From assembly GCF_017356015.1 (NCBI RefSeq), contig NZ_JAFIQV010000043.1, positions 1 to 47,573 on the forward strand: a stretch of 47,573 nt of DNA. Direction: 5' to 3'. The translations under genes and the position numbers were made by a program. The notes beneath the pieces were generated by a model. The model was not told the origin of the DNA. It was given only the letters and a program-made list of their open reading frames with translations, and made no database searches. Source of the DNA: Azospirillum sp. SYSU D00513. Lineage in GTDB: Bacteria > Pseudomonadota > Alphaproteobacteria > Azospirillales > Azospirillaceae. Each line of letters begins with the position of its first letter. The first letter of the stretch is position 1. Positions 8,771-16,681 of the stretch are shown piece after piece.

Positions 8771-8922
8771 GGCATTGCGGATGCGCACCGGACTTCAAAG
8801 AGGATTGTCACAAATTTTAGGAAAATGATCGGCAACATAGCCTGCGTGATCGGCTACATCTGGTGGCGCGCGGGACGCACCGCCACGGTGCGCGCCGCCT
8901 CCTCATTCGGGCGGAACACGGA

Positions 8923-10518
8923 ATGCCGAATACTCCGGTGCAAGGCGATGTGCGGGCTGCGGCCATTCCCGGCCCTGGTCCTTCCCTGTCCCTCGCCGGC
9001 CTGCGCGCCGATCCGGATGGCGGCCTGAAGCGCGTGTCGGACGCGCTGGCGCCGATGAACCACTGGCAGAAGCTGCACCTGTACCGGATGATCCGCGGCG
9101 GCTGCCTGGAGGAGATGACCGAGCCCGTCGCGAAGCTGCTGGTGGAGATGATCAACGGCCGCCGTTCCGAGCATGCGCGGCGGCTCTGGACGGGCTGGTT
9201 CGATCCGCTGCTCGTCCGCGACGATGCCGTGCTGCACAGCGGGGTGCGGCTCCCCGGATGCCTGCATCTCGCCGACCTCGGCGCTTGGTGGTTCGCGCTG
9301 TCCAGCCGCATGGAACCCCAGGTCCGGCACGTCCAGCAGGCCGTCACCCGCCTGTCCAGGGAGCAGCCGCTCAACGAGATCTTCGACTCCCCCCTGGCCT
9401 GGGGCTGGGCCGAGGAGCTGCGGCAGGGCAGCCTCGCCGTGCTGGCCGGGCTGCGCGCCCGCCCGGCCGAGGCCGGCGCGGTGCTGGCGGAGGTCACGGG
9501 CTACCGCGCGCAGCTTCTCAGGCAGGAGGGCATCCGCCAGCGCGACGATGTGGCGCGGTCCGACATCGCGGTGATCGAAATCGCCCTTGAGGCGGCGCCG
9601 GCCTGGCGTGCCCGCCCGCCCGGCGGCCTTCACGGGGAGGACCCGGTGGACGCGGCGCGCGGCATGGCCGGGGACGGCTCCTGCGGCCCAATGGGTGCCG
9701 CCCTGTTCGCGCTGGCCGCGCTGCACCGCAGGGATGAGCCGGCGCTGGGCGCCCGGCTGCACGAGGCCTTTCCCCTGCCAGTCGTCCGGGACGGCATCAC
9801 CGGGCGCCTGCTCCTCGCCGCCGAAACCCTGCGGGCCGCGCTGCACGCCCGCTCCCTCGCCCCGGCCGGAGCGGCCGCCGTTGATCCGGGTGCCGACGGC
9901 CCGGCGGTGCCGTTGAAGCGCTTCCTGGACTGGCATGATCTCGTCCGCAGGCTGGAGCCGGTTGCCGGCGACCGTGAGCGCGCCCTGGTCAGTCAGGCCC
10001 TGCGCGAACTGGGCAACACCGTCCATGAGGGCCTCGTGCCCGCGCTGTCGCGACAGCTGGCCGCGCTGACGGCGCACGGCATGCCCGAACCGCTGATCGA
10101 ACAGGTCGGGTTCGTCAACGACGTCCAGGCGCAGTTCGCGCAGCGGGGAATCCTCTCTCCGGGCAAAGTCTGGCGGGCCGAGGACGGCGGCCATGTCGCG
10201 GCGGCCTTCCGGCAGGTCGCGGCGGTCGGAACGGCGGAGGCGCTAGGACAGCTCTCCCGGCTCGCCCGGCTGGCCGACATGCTGGACACCCCCATCGAGA
10301 TCACCGCCCGGGACAGATCGCTGGCGAGCCTCGTGGAGGTCGCCCTGCGCCGGAGCCGGACCTTCGATGCCCTGGAAGCCGCCCTCGTCGGCCGGGTGAT
10401 CGAAGTGTCACGGGCCGAGCGCAAGCGCGGCAAATGGTGGCTGTCGCGCGAACTGATCGGCTTGCTGGAAGCGGCCGATCAGTTCGCCGGATCCCCGGCG
10501 CTGCTTTCGCGAAATTAG
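8923..10518 (+). CDS. Unrecognised protein, 531 aa
   Basis: I do not recognise a family. ATG 8923 follows GGCGGAACACGGA. An in-frame ATG at 8863 would add 20 Arg-rich residues with no supporting ribosome site. The protein has no signal peptide and no membrane helix, and it looks largely alpha-helical with many Leu/Ala/Arg heptad-like stretches. Notable patches are MNHWQKLHLYRMIRGG (near residue 46), LHLADLGAWWFALSS (near 110) and PLAWGWAEELRQ. Codon use is the same as that of its neighbours. It stands alone between an EamA exporter and terC with about 195 and 290 non-coding bases on either side, so it is probably monocistronic. It could be a lineage-specific cytoplasmic protein. Confidence 0.7.
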   Translation: MPNTPVQGDVRAAAIPGPGPSLSLAGLRADPDGGLKRVSDALAPMNHWQKLHLYRMIRGGCLEEMTEPVAKLLVEMINGRRSEHARRLWTGWFDPLLVRDDAVLHSGVRLPGCLHLADLGAWWFALSSRMEPQVRHVQQAVTRLSREQPLNEIFDSPLAWGWAEELRQGSLAVLAGLRARPAEAGAVLAEVTGYRAQLLRQEGIRQRDDVARSDIAVIEIALEAAPAWRARPPGGLHGEDPVDAARGMAGDGSCGPMGAALFALAALHRRDEPALGARLHEAFPLPVVRDGITGRLLLAAETLRAALHARSLAPAGAAAVDPGADGPAVPLKRFLDWHDLVRRLEPVAGDRERALVSQALRELGNTVHEGLVPALSRQLAALTAHGMPEPLIEQVGFVNDVQAQFAQRGILSPGKVWRAEDGGHVAAAFRQVAAVGTAEALGQLSRLARLADMLDTPIEITARDRSLASLVEVALRRSRTFDALEAALVGRVIEVSRAERKRGKWWLSRELIGLLEAADQFAGSPALLSRN

Positions 10519-10809
10519 CGGCCCTCGGGCGAGGGTGAGAGAGGATGAACAGGCACGCACGCTTTTCCGGAAATGCGTTTTTCGGAAAACAGGGGTCTTG
10601 AAAGAGCAGCCGCTTGGCACCAAGTCCCTGTTGCTTGGATCCGGGCCCCTCTGGCGACTTAGACGTGGTCGCGATGTCGGATCTCTTCACCTGCTCTTGC
10701 GCCGACGGGCGTAACCGCACTTGGAGGGACCGATGCACTCATCGCCCCAGAACCATTCCGTCTCCTGTCCCACAGCGATTCCGTTCATGACCGGTCGTGA
10801 GGCTGTGCA
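10519..10809. other. Non-coding gap upstream of terC
   Basis: 291 bases without a supportable gene. It contains a TTTTCCG/CGGAAAA inverted repeat (10563-10589) and a CTTGG-CA-CCAAG palindrome near 10612. TerC genes are often preceded by a manganese-sensing yybP-ykoY riboswitch. I looked for its conserved core and did not find a convincing match. Confidence 0.5.
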
Positions 10810-11550
10810 GTGACCGAGTATCTGATCGCTCTCGCCTCCGACCCCGCCGCCTGGGCGGCGCTCCTGACGCTGATCGCGATGGAAGTCGTGCTCGGCATCG
10901 ACAACCTCATCTTCATCTCGATTCTGACGAACAAGCTGCCGGAGCACCAGCGGGAGAGGGCCCGCCGCATCGGCATCGGCATGGCGTTGCTCCTGCGGCT
11001 CGGCCTGCTCGGCACCATCGCCATCATCGTGCAGCTGACCGAACCGGTGATCAGCGTGTTCGGCCAGGGTCTCTCCTGGCGCGACCTGATCCTCATCGCG
11101 GGCGGCCTGTTCCTGGTCTGGAAGGCCACCAAGGAAATCCACCACAACGTCGACCACAACCCGGCACCGGACGTCTTCGACCGCAAGACCGCGTCGCTGG
11201 GCTTCGCCGCGGCCATCGGCCAGATCCTGGTGCTCGACCTCGTCTTCTCGATCGACAGCATCATCACGGCGGTCGGCATGACCGACCATGTCGTGATCAT
11301 GGTCATCGCCGTGCTGGTCACCGTGGCCGTAATGCTCTTCGCCGCGACGCCGATGGCGAACTTCATCAACGCGAACCCGACGGTCGTGATGCTGGCGCTC
11401 GGCTTCCTGCTGCTGATCGGCACGACCCTGATCGCCGAGGGCTTCGGCGCCCATGTGCCCAAGGGCTACATCTACGCGGCCATGGCCTTCTCCGCCCTCA
11501 TCGAGGGGCTGAATCTCCTGTCGCGCCGCGCCAAGCGCAAGGCGGAGTAA
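10810..11550 (+). CDS. TerC-family integral membrane protein
   Basis: 246 aa with about seven membrane helices. The two hallmark acidic motifs are present: MEVVLGIDNLIF near residue 24 and VLDLVFSIDSII near 140. Their Asp residues lie within the membrane. TerC/Alx/YkoY proteins are implicated in Mn2+ export or metal homeostasis and, in some operons, tellurium resistance. No ter genes are nearby, so a metal-homeostasis role is more likely. The start is GTG at 10810, as no ATG fits the family N-terminus. The ribosome site is weak. It converges on the ligase gene with a shared terminator region. Confidence 0.9.
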   Translation: MTEYLIALASDPAAWAALLTLIAMEVVLGIDNLIFISILTNKLPEHQRERARRIGIGMALLLRLGLLGTIAIIVQLTEPVISVFGQGLSWRDLILIAGGLFLVWKATKEIHHNVDHNPAPDVFDRKTASLGFAAAIGQILVLDLVFSIDSIITAVGMTDHVVIMVIAVLVTVAVMLFAATPMANFINANPTVVMLALGFLLLIGTTLIAEGFGAHVPKGYIYAAMAFSALIEGLNLLSRRAKRKAE

Positions 11551-11552
11551 CG

Positions 11553-11612
11553 GCCGGGCCATCGCGGCCCGGCTGAGTCAGAAGGCGGCGGACCTCACCA
11601 GTCCGCCGCCTT
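11553..11612. terminator. Convergent terminators between terC and the PYP operon
   Basis: Two adjacent hairpins. GCCGGGCC/GGCCCGGC (11553-11573) is terC-proximal. A 12-bp perfect stem, AAGGCGGCGGAC/GTCCGCCGCCTT (11582-11612), is followed by TTTCCC on the plus strand and TTCTGAC on the minus strand. The second stem overlaps the last codons and stop of the ligase gene (11595), so one arm is both coding and terminator. Confidence 0.65.
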
Positions 11613-12806
11613 TCCCATTGCGTTGACGGGCAGCGCAGCACCAAAGGCGAAGGCACGCGGGCGTTCCGGAGAGGAGAGGTGCTCGTCGACCCAAGCGGTC
11701 AGGCTGGCGCGCAGTTCCTCCTCCGGCTCGGCCGCGCTCGGCACGATGAAGGCCTTCAGCCGCTCGCCCTCTTCCGGCCGCATCAGCCGGACGCGCGCCT
11801 CGGACACGGCGGGATGGCGGGAGAGGATCTCCGCCACGCGGTCGGGGAAGACGTTGATGCCGCCGACCTGAACCGCCCCGTCCCGCCGTCCCTTGACCTG
11901 GAAGCGCCGCGCGTCGAGCCAATCCAGATGGTCGCTGAGGAGGTGGCGCTCCGGGCGGCCCCGGCTGTCCAGCCGGACCAGACCGTCCGGCACCGCCGGA
12001 TCCTGTTCCCAATGGGGGAAGAGCGTGAAGGAGGAACCGGGCGCCAGACGCCATCCAACGCCCCCCGTTTCCGACGAGCCGTAGATCTCGACCAGCCGCC
12101 CGAGGCCGCAGAGCGCCAGCGCGTCGGCGGTGCCGGCCGGCAGAGGCGCCGTCGAACTCGTGCCCTCCACGTCCGGGGCGAAGCGCACGGAAAGCGGCAG
12201 CAGCTTCCAGTAGGAGGGGAAGCCGACGATGAGGTCGCCCGGCTCGGCGATGCGGGCCAGCGCCGCCGGACCGCGCGAGCGCACGTCGACGACCGGAATG
12301 CCGAGCCGGCGGGGCAGCAGCACCGTGAAGAGGAAGCCGTAGATGTGGTGCGAGGGCACGGTGGACAGGATGCGGCGGCGCCCGGCGAACAGCACCTCCA
12401 GCGCGTCCACTTCCTGCTCCAGGATGGAGATGTCATGGGTGCAGGGCTTGGCGGCGCCGGTGCTGCCGGACGTCCGGAAGGTCAGGCGCCGGCAGCCCCG
12501 CCGCAGCCCCTCGATCACCAGATCCGCCCATTCCCCCAGCGTGGTGCGGACGAGGAGATAGTCCTCGATCCCGCAGTCCTGGAGGTTGAAGCGCTGGGCG
12601 ACCGCGGTCGCCAGCGCCAGAAGCTCCAGGGAATCCGCGCCGATGCCACCCGGCCTCGGCGCCGTCACCGAGGTCTCCGCCCCCCAGCCCGGCCCGAAGG
12701 ACGCGGCACCGCCCGGCCGGAGGCTCTTCAGCTCTTCGGTCAGAAGGTCGTTGAGGACGCGGACGGCGGCCTCGCGGTCCAGGAAGGACGGCGCCTTGGC
12801 GAGCAT
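11595..12806 (-). CDS. pcl: 4-coumarate ligase of photoactive yellow protein (PYP activation family)
   Basis: 404 aa from ATG 12806 (GGAG 8 bases upstream; the GTG at 12845 is less likely). It is an adenylate-forming enzyme with FRTSGSTGAAK (110-120), IYGSSETGG, GRRDGAVQVGGINVFP and C-terminal NAMGKA, whose Lys completes adenylation. Because it lies 76 bases behind pyp on the same strand, it is assigned to the ligase family that activates p-coumarate for attachment to the PYP cysteine. It is shorter than plant 4CL (about 540 aa). Residues about 11-100 look like an acyl-carrier domain, with GADSLELL at 57-64 in place of the phosphopantetheine site. No tyrosine ammonia-lyase is nearby. Confidence 0.88.
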   Translation of the reverse strand: MLAKAPSFLDREAAVRVLNDLLTEELKSLRPGGAASFGPGWGAETSVTAPRPGGIGADSLELLALATAVAQRFNLQDCGIEDYLLVRTTLGEWADLVIEGLRRGCRRLTFRTSGSTGAAKPCTHDISILEQEVDALEVLFAGRRRILSTVPSHHIYGFLFTVLLPRRLGIPVVDVRSRGPAALARIAEPGDLIVGFPSYWKLLPLSVRFAPDVEGTSSTAPLPAGTADALALCGLGRLVEIYGSSETGGVGWRLAPGSSFTLFPHWEQDPAVPDGLVRLDSRGRPERHLLSDHLDWLDARRFQVKGRRDGAVQVGGINVFPDRVAEILSRHPAVSEARVRLMRPEEGERLKAFIVPSAAEPEEELRASLTAWVDEHLSSPERPRAFAFGAALPVNAMGKAADW

Positions 12807-12882
12807 CTCGGTGTCTCCACTCTTGCCGGTGGGGTTGCGGGGCACGGTCGTGAACGGGTGGGCTGGAGGATGGGCCGGGGCG

Positions 12883-13272
12883 TCAGAGGCGCTTCACGAA
12901 GACCCAGTAGCTGTCGCCGATCAGGGCCTTCTTCATGTGCACCTTCACCTTCGTCGGCTTCATGTTGTAGTCGAAGGTGTATTCGATCATCGTGTTCAGG
13001 TCGCCCGACGCGACACCCTTGTCGAAGGCGCCCTTGAAGGCCGGGGTGTTGGTGCAGGGCGCCACTTCGGTGAAGAAGTTCTTGCCCAGCACCTGGCCGG
13101 GCTGGCGGCCGGTGATCTGGCCTTCCATGAGGTTGTACTGGAGGATCGTCCCCTTGGCGTCGAGCTGGATCGCGCCGAAGGCCAGCTTGTCGATCTCCGC
13201 CTTGGACATCTTGGACACGGCGTTCTGGATGTCGGATTTGCCGAACTCGACCAGTTCCATGGTACCGCTCAT
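12883..13272 (-). CDS. pyp: Photoactive yellow protein (PAS-domain blue-light receptor)
   Basis: 129 aa. AGGGAG 8 bases upstream selects ATG 13272. After a 4-residue lead the protein aligns without gaps to the 125-residue Halorhodospira PYP as I recall it. In that numbering every chromophore-pocket residue is kept: Tyr42 and Glu46 (hydrogen bonds to the phenolate), Thr50, Arg52, Cys69 (thioester to p-coumarate, in VAPCT) and Tyr98. The C-terminus KALIGDSYWVFVKR is also typical. It is a stand-alone PAS photoreceptor with no output domain fused. Its partner is unknown. It is first in a two-gene operon with the chromophore ligase. Confidence 0.97.
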   Translation of the reverse strand: MSGTMELVEFGKSDIQNAVSKMSKAEIDKLAFGAIQLDAKGTILQYNLMEGQITGRQPGQVLGKNFFTEVAPCTNTPAFKGAFDKGVASGDLNTMIEYTFDYNMKPTKVKVHMKKALIGDSYWVFVKRL

Positions 13273-13384
13273 GACCCGCACTCCCTGTGATGTGTTGTGC
13301 GATTAAGTACGAGCCACCTACCCGAACGGATGAGCTATTACTCCAAGAAAAAGGGCATAGTTGAGGCGCCCCGCGGAAACTCCC

Positions 13385-15124
13385 TCAATCGCCCAACAGG
13401 GCCGCGATGAGCGCGAGCAGAAGCAGCAGGCAGAGGATCTGCCAGAAGCGGACGGGGTCGCGGTCGTAGAGCGGCACACGCCGCACGATGACCGGGCGGC
13501 CACGCGCCAGCCCGTTCTCCAGCTCCAGCGCGAACTCGATCACGTCGCCGAAGCGGTCCTTCGGGTCCGCCGCCGTGGCCCGCGCCAGCAGGAGGTCGAG
13601 CCAGGCCGGCAGGTCGGGCCGGTGGCGCGACAGGGGAGCGGCCTTCGTGAAGCGCGGCCGGCTGAAGGGCTCCACCTCGCCGTAGGGATAGGCGCCGCTG
13701 AAGGCGCGGTAGACGGTGACGCCCAGCGCGTAGAGGTCGGTCAGCTCGTCGCCGCCCTCCCCCCGGAACAGCTCCGGCGCCATGAAGCTGGGCGTGCCGG
13801 GAATGTCGGCAACGGGGAAATCCTCGACCTGCGGCAGGCGCACCACGCCGAGGTCGATCAGCTTCAGCCCGCCGTCCCGCTGGAGGATGACGTTGTCCGG
13901 CTTGATGTCGCGGTGGATGATGCCGGCCCGGTGGAGGGCGCTCACCGCGCGGGAGAGCTTGATGGCGATCTCCACCCCTTCCTGGAGCGGCAGGCGCGGC
14001 TTGCGGCGCAGCCGCTGTTCCAGCGTCTCGCCCTCGTAATAGGGCATCAGCGAATAGAGGCAGGAGGGCCGCTCGACCGGCGGCTCGATCAGCTCGCCGA
14101 CCCAGGGGCTGTGCACGCGCGCCGCCACCCAGGCCTCGCGGATGAAGGCCATGCGGTAGGTCGCGTCCGCCGCGACGGCGGGCTGCGGAAACTTGATGAC
14201 CGCCGCGCGCCCGTCCACCGGCTCAGCCAGACGGAAGAGCCGGCTGTAGCGCCCTTCCGACAGCAGCGGCCCGAGGGTGAGGCCGTCCACCCGGTCGCCG
14301 CTGGATGGCGGCGGATCCTGGATCGGCAGCGACGCCATGGTGACCTCCAGCTCCTCCTGCGCGATGGCGGGGAGCCCGACCACGTCCAGCACGATGGCGC
14401 TGCTGTTGTCGGCGCTGCCGGCGCCGAGCGCCGCCTCCACCAGCTCGCGCGCGGCCTCCTCCGGTGCCGAGCGCCGCAGCAGCAGGTCCCGGATGGCGCC
14501 GTCATCGAGCGCGCCGTGCACCCCGTCGCTGCAGATCAGGAAACGGTCGTGCGGGCGCAAGGTCAGCGCCAGATGGTCGAGCCGCACGGCTTCCTCGATC
14601 CCGATGGCGCGGTAGAGCACGTGGGACAGGTTCGGGTTCCTGAGGGTGTGGTCCTCCGTCAGGCGGGTGAGCCGTCCCTCGCTCAGCCGGTAGACGCGGC
14701 TGTCGCCGACATGCAGCACATGCGCCTTGCGCCCCGCCAGGACGAGGGCCGCGAAGGTGCAGGAGGCGTTCTCCATCTCCGGGTCGCTGCGCCCCTGGGC
14801 GACGATCCAGCGGTTGACCGCCTCGATGGCCGCCGCGGCCGCGCGCTGGACGCCAAGCGTCTCGGGCTGGGCGTAATAGCCTTCGATGAAGCTGCGGATG
14901 GTCAGCTCGGCGGCAACGCGTCCGCCCTTGGCACCGGCCACCCCATCGGCCAGCGCCGCGACGATGCCCTGGCGCGCGCGCTGGCCCGGCGTGCCGAGGC
15001 AGACGCCGAGGTAATCCTCGTTGCGCGGGCGCTTGCCCGTCTCGCTGAGGAAGCCGAACTGGACCCGGAGCTGGCTGGAGGGCAGCTGGCTGGAGGAGAG
15101 GGCGTTCACGTCATCGATCCTCAT
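13385..15124 (-). CDS. Bifunctional PP2C phosphatase / Ser-Thr protein kinase, membrane anchored
   Basis: 579 aa in three parts. Residues about 20-250 are a PP2C domain with metal ligands in ALADGVAG (Asp60), ICSDGVHG (Asp200) and SADNSS (Asp239). Residues about 282-540 are a Hanks-type kinase: Lys311, catalytic HRDIKPDN (404-411), DLG instead of DFG (424-426) and MAPE (448-451). One C-terminal helix (about 556-577) anchors the protein with both enzymes in the cytoplasm. The same fusion adjoins nitrate transporter and nirB genes in pseudomonads (established context), and here it diverges from narK. A role in controlling nitrate assimilation is plausible but inferred. Confidence 0.93.
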   Translation of the reverse strand: MRIDDVNALSSSQLPSSQLRVQFGFLSETGKRPRNEDYLGVCLGTPGQRARQGIVAALADGVAGAKGGRVAAELTIRSFIEGYYAQPETLGVQRAAAAAIEAVNRWIVAQGRSDPEMENASCTFAALVLAGRKAHVLHVGDSRVYRLSEGRLTRLTEDHTLRNPNLSHVLYRAIGIEEAVRLDHLALTLRPHDRFLICSDGVHGALDDGAIRDLLLRRSAPEEAARELVEAALGAGSADNSSAIVLDVVGLPAIAQEELEVTMASLPIQDPPPSSGDRVDGLTLGPLLSEGRYSRLFRLAEPVDGRAAVIKFPQPAVAADATYRMAFIREAWVAARVHSPWVGELIEPPVERPSCLYSLMPYYEGETLEQRLRRKPRLPLQEGVEIAIKLSRAVSALHRAGIIHRDIKPDNVILQRDGGLKLIDLGVVRLPQVEDFPVADIPGTPSFMAPELFRGEGGDELTDLYALGVTVYRAFSGAYPYGEVEPFSRPRFTKAAPLSRHRPDLPAWLDLLLARATAADPKDRFGDVIEFALELENGLARGRPVIVRRVPLYDRDPVRFWQILCLLLLLALIAALLGD

Positions 15125-15457
15125 TCAACCGGCGGCCCTGAATGCACGAAATCCGATCAAAAATCCAGCGATTGGACAAGCTGGCTAATTCTTGATCATT
15201 CTTCGGCACCCCAGGCCCTTCGGCCTAACGTTGCTTTCCGACCTCATCCTTAGGAATGAGTCCACTCATTCCTAAGGCTCTGCACGGTTCGGGCCAGCCG
15301 CGGGTGCCCTCATCCCGCGCAAAGGGGTGATCGGGCGCATCCTGGCATGACCGGTGCAGGGAAGACCGCGGCTGCGAACGCATGTCCCGCCCGCCTCCAC
15401 GCCTCGAGCGAAGCGGAGGCGGGGAGAACGCCCCGCTTCCTGGTAGCGAGATCTGTC
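15125..15457. other. Divergent regulatory region between the kinase gene and narK
   Basis: 333 bases with no supportable gene. It holds a 28-bp near-perfect palindrome (15249-15276, listed separately) and, close to the narK start, two overlapping and so mutually exclusive GC hairpins. The first pairs CCGCCTCC (15391-15398) with GGAGGCGG (15415-15422). The second pairs GCGGGG (15419-15424) with CCCCGC (15431-15436) around a 6-base loop. Such a leader could be a regulated RNA. Confidence 0.5.
15249..15276. promoter_or_regulatory. 28-bp palindrome, candidate operator
   Basis: Perfect 13-bp arms CTTAGGAATGAGT and ACTCATTCCTAAG are separated by CC. The arms are AT-richer than the surroundings, and the site is 125 bases from the kinase start and 182 from narK. 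Because the flanking genes diverge, it is not a terminator for either. It is likely a binding site for a dimeric regulator. Confidence 0.55.
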
Positions 15458-16663
15458 ATGCAAACGAGTTTCTGGAAGGCCGGACACCCGCCCACCCTCC
15501 TCTCCGCGTTCCTCTATTTCGACATGAGCTTCATGGTCTGGGTCCTGCTTGGGCCTCTGGCCGTGCAGATCGCGGCGGACCTGTCGCTCAGCCCGGCCCA
15601 GCGCGGGCTGATGGTCGCCACCCCCGTCCTGTCCGGTGCGCTGCTGCGCTTCGTCATGGGGCTGCTGGTGGACCGGATCGGTCCGAAGGCCACCGGACTG
15701 TTCGGGCAGGTGCTGGTCATCGCGGCGCTGGCGCTCGCCTGGGGCTTCGGGGTGGACAGCTTCACGCAAGTGATGCTGCTGGCGGTCTTCCTCGGCGTCG
15801 CCGGCGCCTCCTTCGCGGTGGCGCTGCCGCTCGCCTCGCGCTGGTACCCGCCGGAGCATCAGGGAACGGCGCTCGGCATCGCCGGAGCCGGCAACTCGGG
15901 CACGGTCTTCGCGGCACTCTTCGCGCCGACGCTGGCCGCCTGGTACGGCTGGGGCAACGTGTTCGGCATCGTGCTGCTGCCGCTCGTCGGCACCCTCCTG
16001 GTCTTCGCCCTGGTCGCCAAGGACAGCCCCGACGCACCGCCGCCCAAGACCATGAAGCAGTATCTGGCGGTCTTCCGCGAGGCGGACGCCTGGTGGTTCA
16101 TGTTCTTCTACAGCGTGACCTTCGGCGGCTTCGTCGGGCTGGCCTCCTCGCTGACGATCTATTTCAGCGACGAATACGGCCTCAGCCCCGTGATGGCGGG
16201 CTACTTCACGGCGGCCTGCGTCTTCTGCGGCTCCATGATGCGGCCGCTCGGCGGGATGATGGCCGACCGCGTCGGCGGCATCCGCTCGCTCAGCGTCATG
16301 TACGCCGTGGCCGCGGCCTTCCTGATGCTGGTGAGCGTGCGGCTGCCCGAATCCTGGATGGCGCTGGTCGCCTTCGCCTGCGCCATGCAGGCGCTGGGCA
16401 TGGGCAATGGTGCGGTGTTCCAGCTCGTGCCCCAGCGCTTCCGCAAGGAGATGGGCGTCATGACCGGGCTGGTCGGCATGGCCGGCGGCATCGGCGGCTT
16501 CTATCTCGCCTCCAGCCTCGGCCTGTCGAAGCAGTGGTTCGGCACCTACCAGATGGGGCTGCTGATCTTCGCGGGACTGGCGCTCGTGGCGCTGGCCGGC
16601 CTCTTCATGGTGAAGAGCCGCTGGCGCACCACCTGGGGTGCGGCGACCGTCGCCCGCGTGTGA
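15458..16663 (+). CDS. NarK/NasA-type nitrate/nitrite transporter (MFS)
   Basis: 401 aa with 12 membrane helices. The start is set at ATG 15458, immediately before MQTSFWKAGHPPTLLSAF. The in-frame ATG at 15347 would add 37 residues without family support. The nitrate-transporter glycine signature appears twice, as AGAGNSGTVFAALFAP (about 150) and GMGNGAVFQLVPQRF (about 315). RFVMGLLVDRIGPK is the MFS loop motif. It probably imports nitrate for assimilation rather than respiration, because the neighbour is the PP2C-kinase fusion found beside assimilatory nas genes. No nitrate or nitrite reductase lies in the window. Confidence 0.92.
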   Translation: MQTSFWKAGHPPTLLSAFLYFDMSFMVWVLLGPLAVQIAADLSLSPAQRGLMVATPVLSGALLRFVMGLLVDRIGPKATGLFGQVLVIAALALAWGFGVDSFTQVMLLAVFLGVAGASFAVALPLASRWYPPEHQGTALGIAGAGNSGTVFAALFAPTLAAWYGWGNVFGIVLLPLVGTLLVFALVAKDSPDAPPPKTMKQYLAVFREADAWWFMFFYSVTFGGFVGLASSLTIYFSDEYGLSPVMAGYFTAACVFCGSMMRPLGGMMADRVGGIRSLSVMYAVAAAFLMLVSVRLPESWMALVAFACAMQALGMGNGAVFQLVPQRFRKEMGVMTGLVGMAGGIGGFYLASSLGLSKQWFGTYQMGLLIFAGLALVALAGLFMVKSRWRTTWGAATVARV

Positions 16664-16681
16664 GGCAGCTCCTTATCCGGC

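Noticed and set aside
10519..10809. yybP-ykoY manganese riboswitch upstream of terC
   Set aside because: Expected by family habit, but the conserved core and stem arrangement could not be found by eye.
11551..15124. Tyrosine ammonia-lyase gene near pyp
   Set aside because: No frame contains the Ala-Ser-Gly MIO motif or aromatic-lyase signatures; the neighbours are terC and the PP2C-kinase gene.
15385..15441. ANTAR/NasT-type tandem-hairpin leader before narK
   Set aside because: The 6-base loop AGAACG lacks the G at position 4 expected for ANTAR targets, and the two hairpins overlap rather than being tandem. Kept only as a general leader-structure remark.
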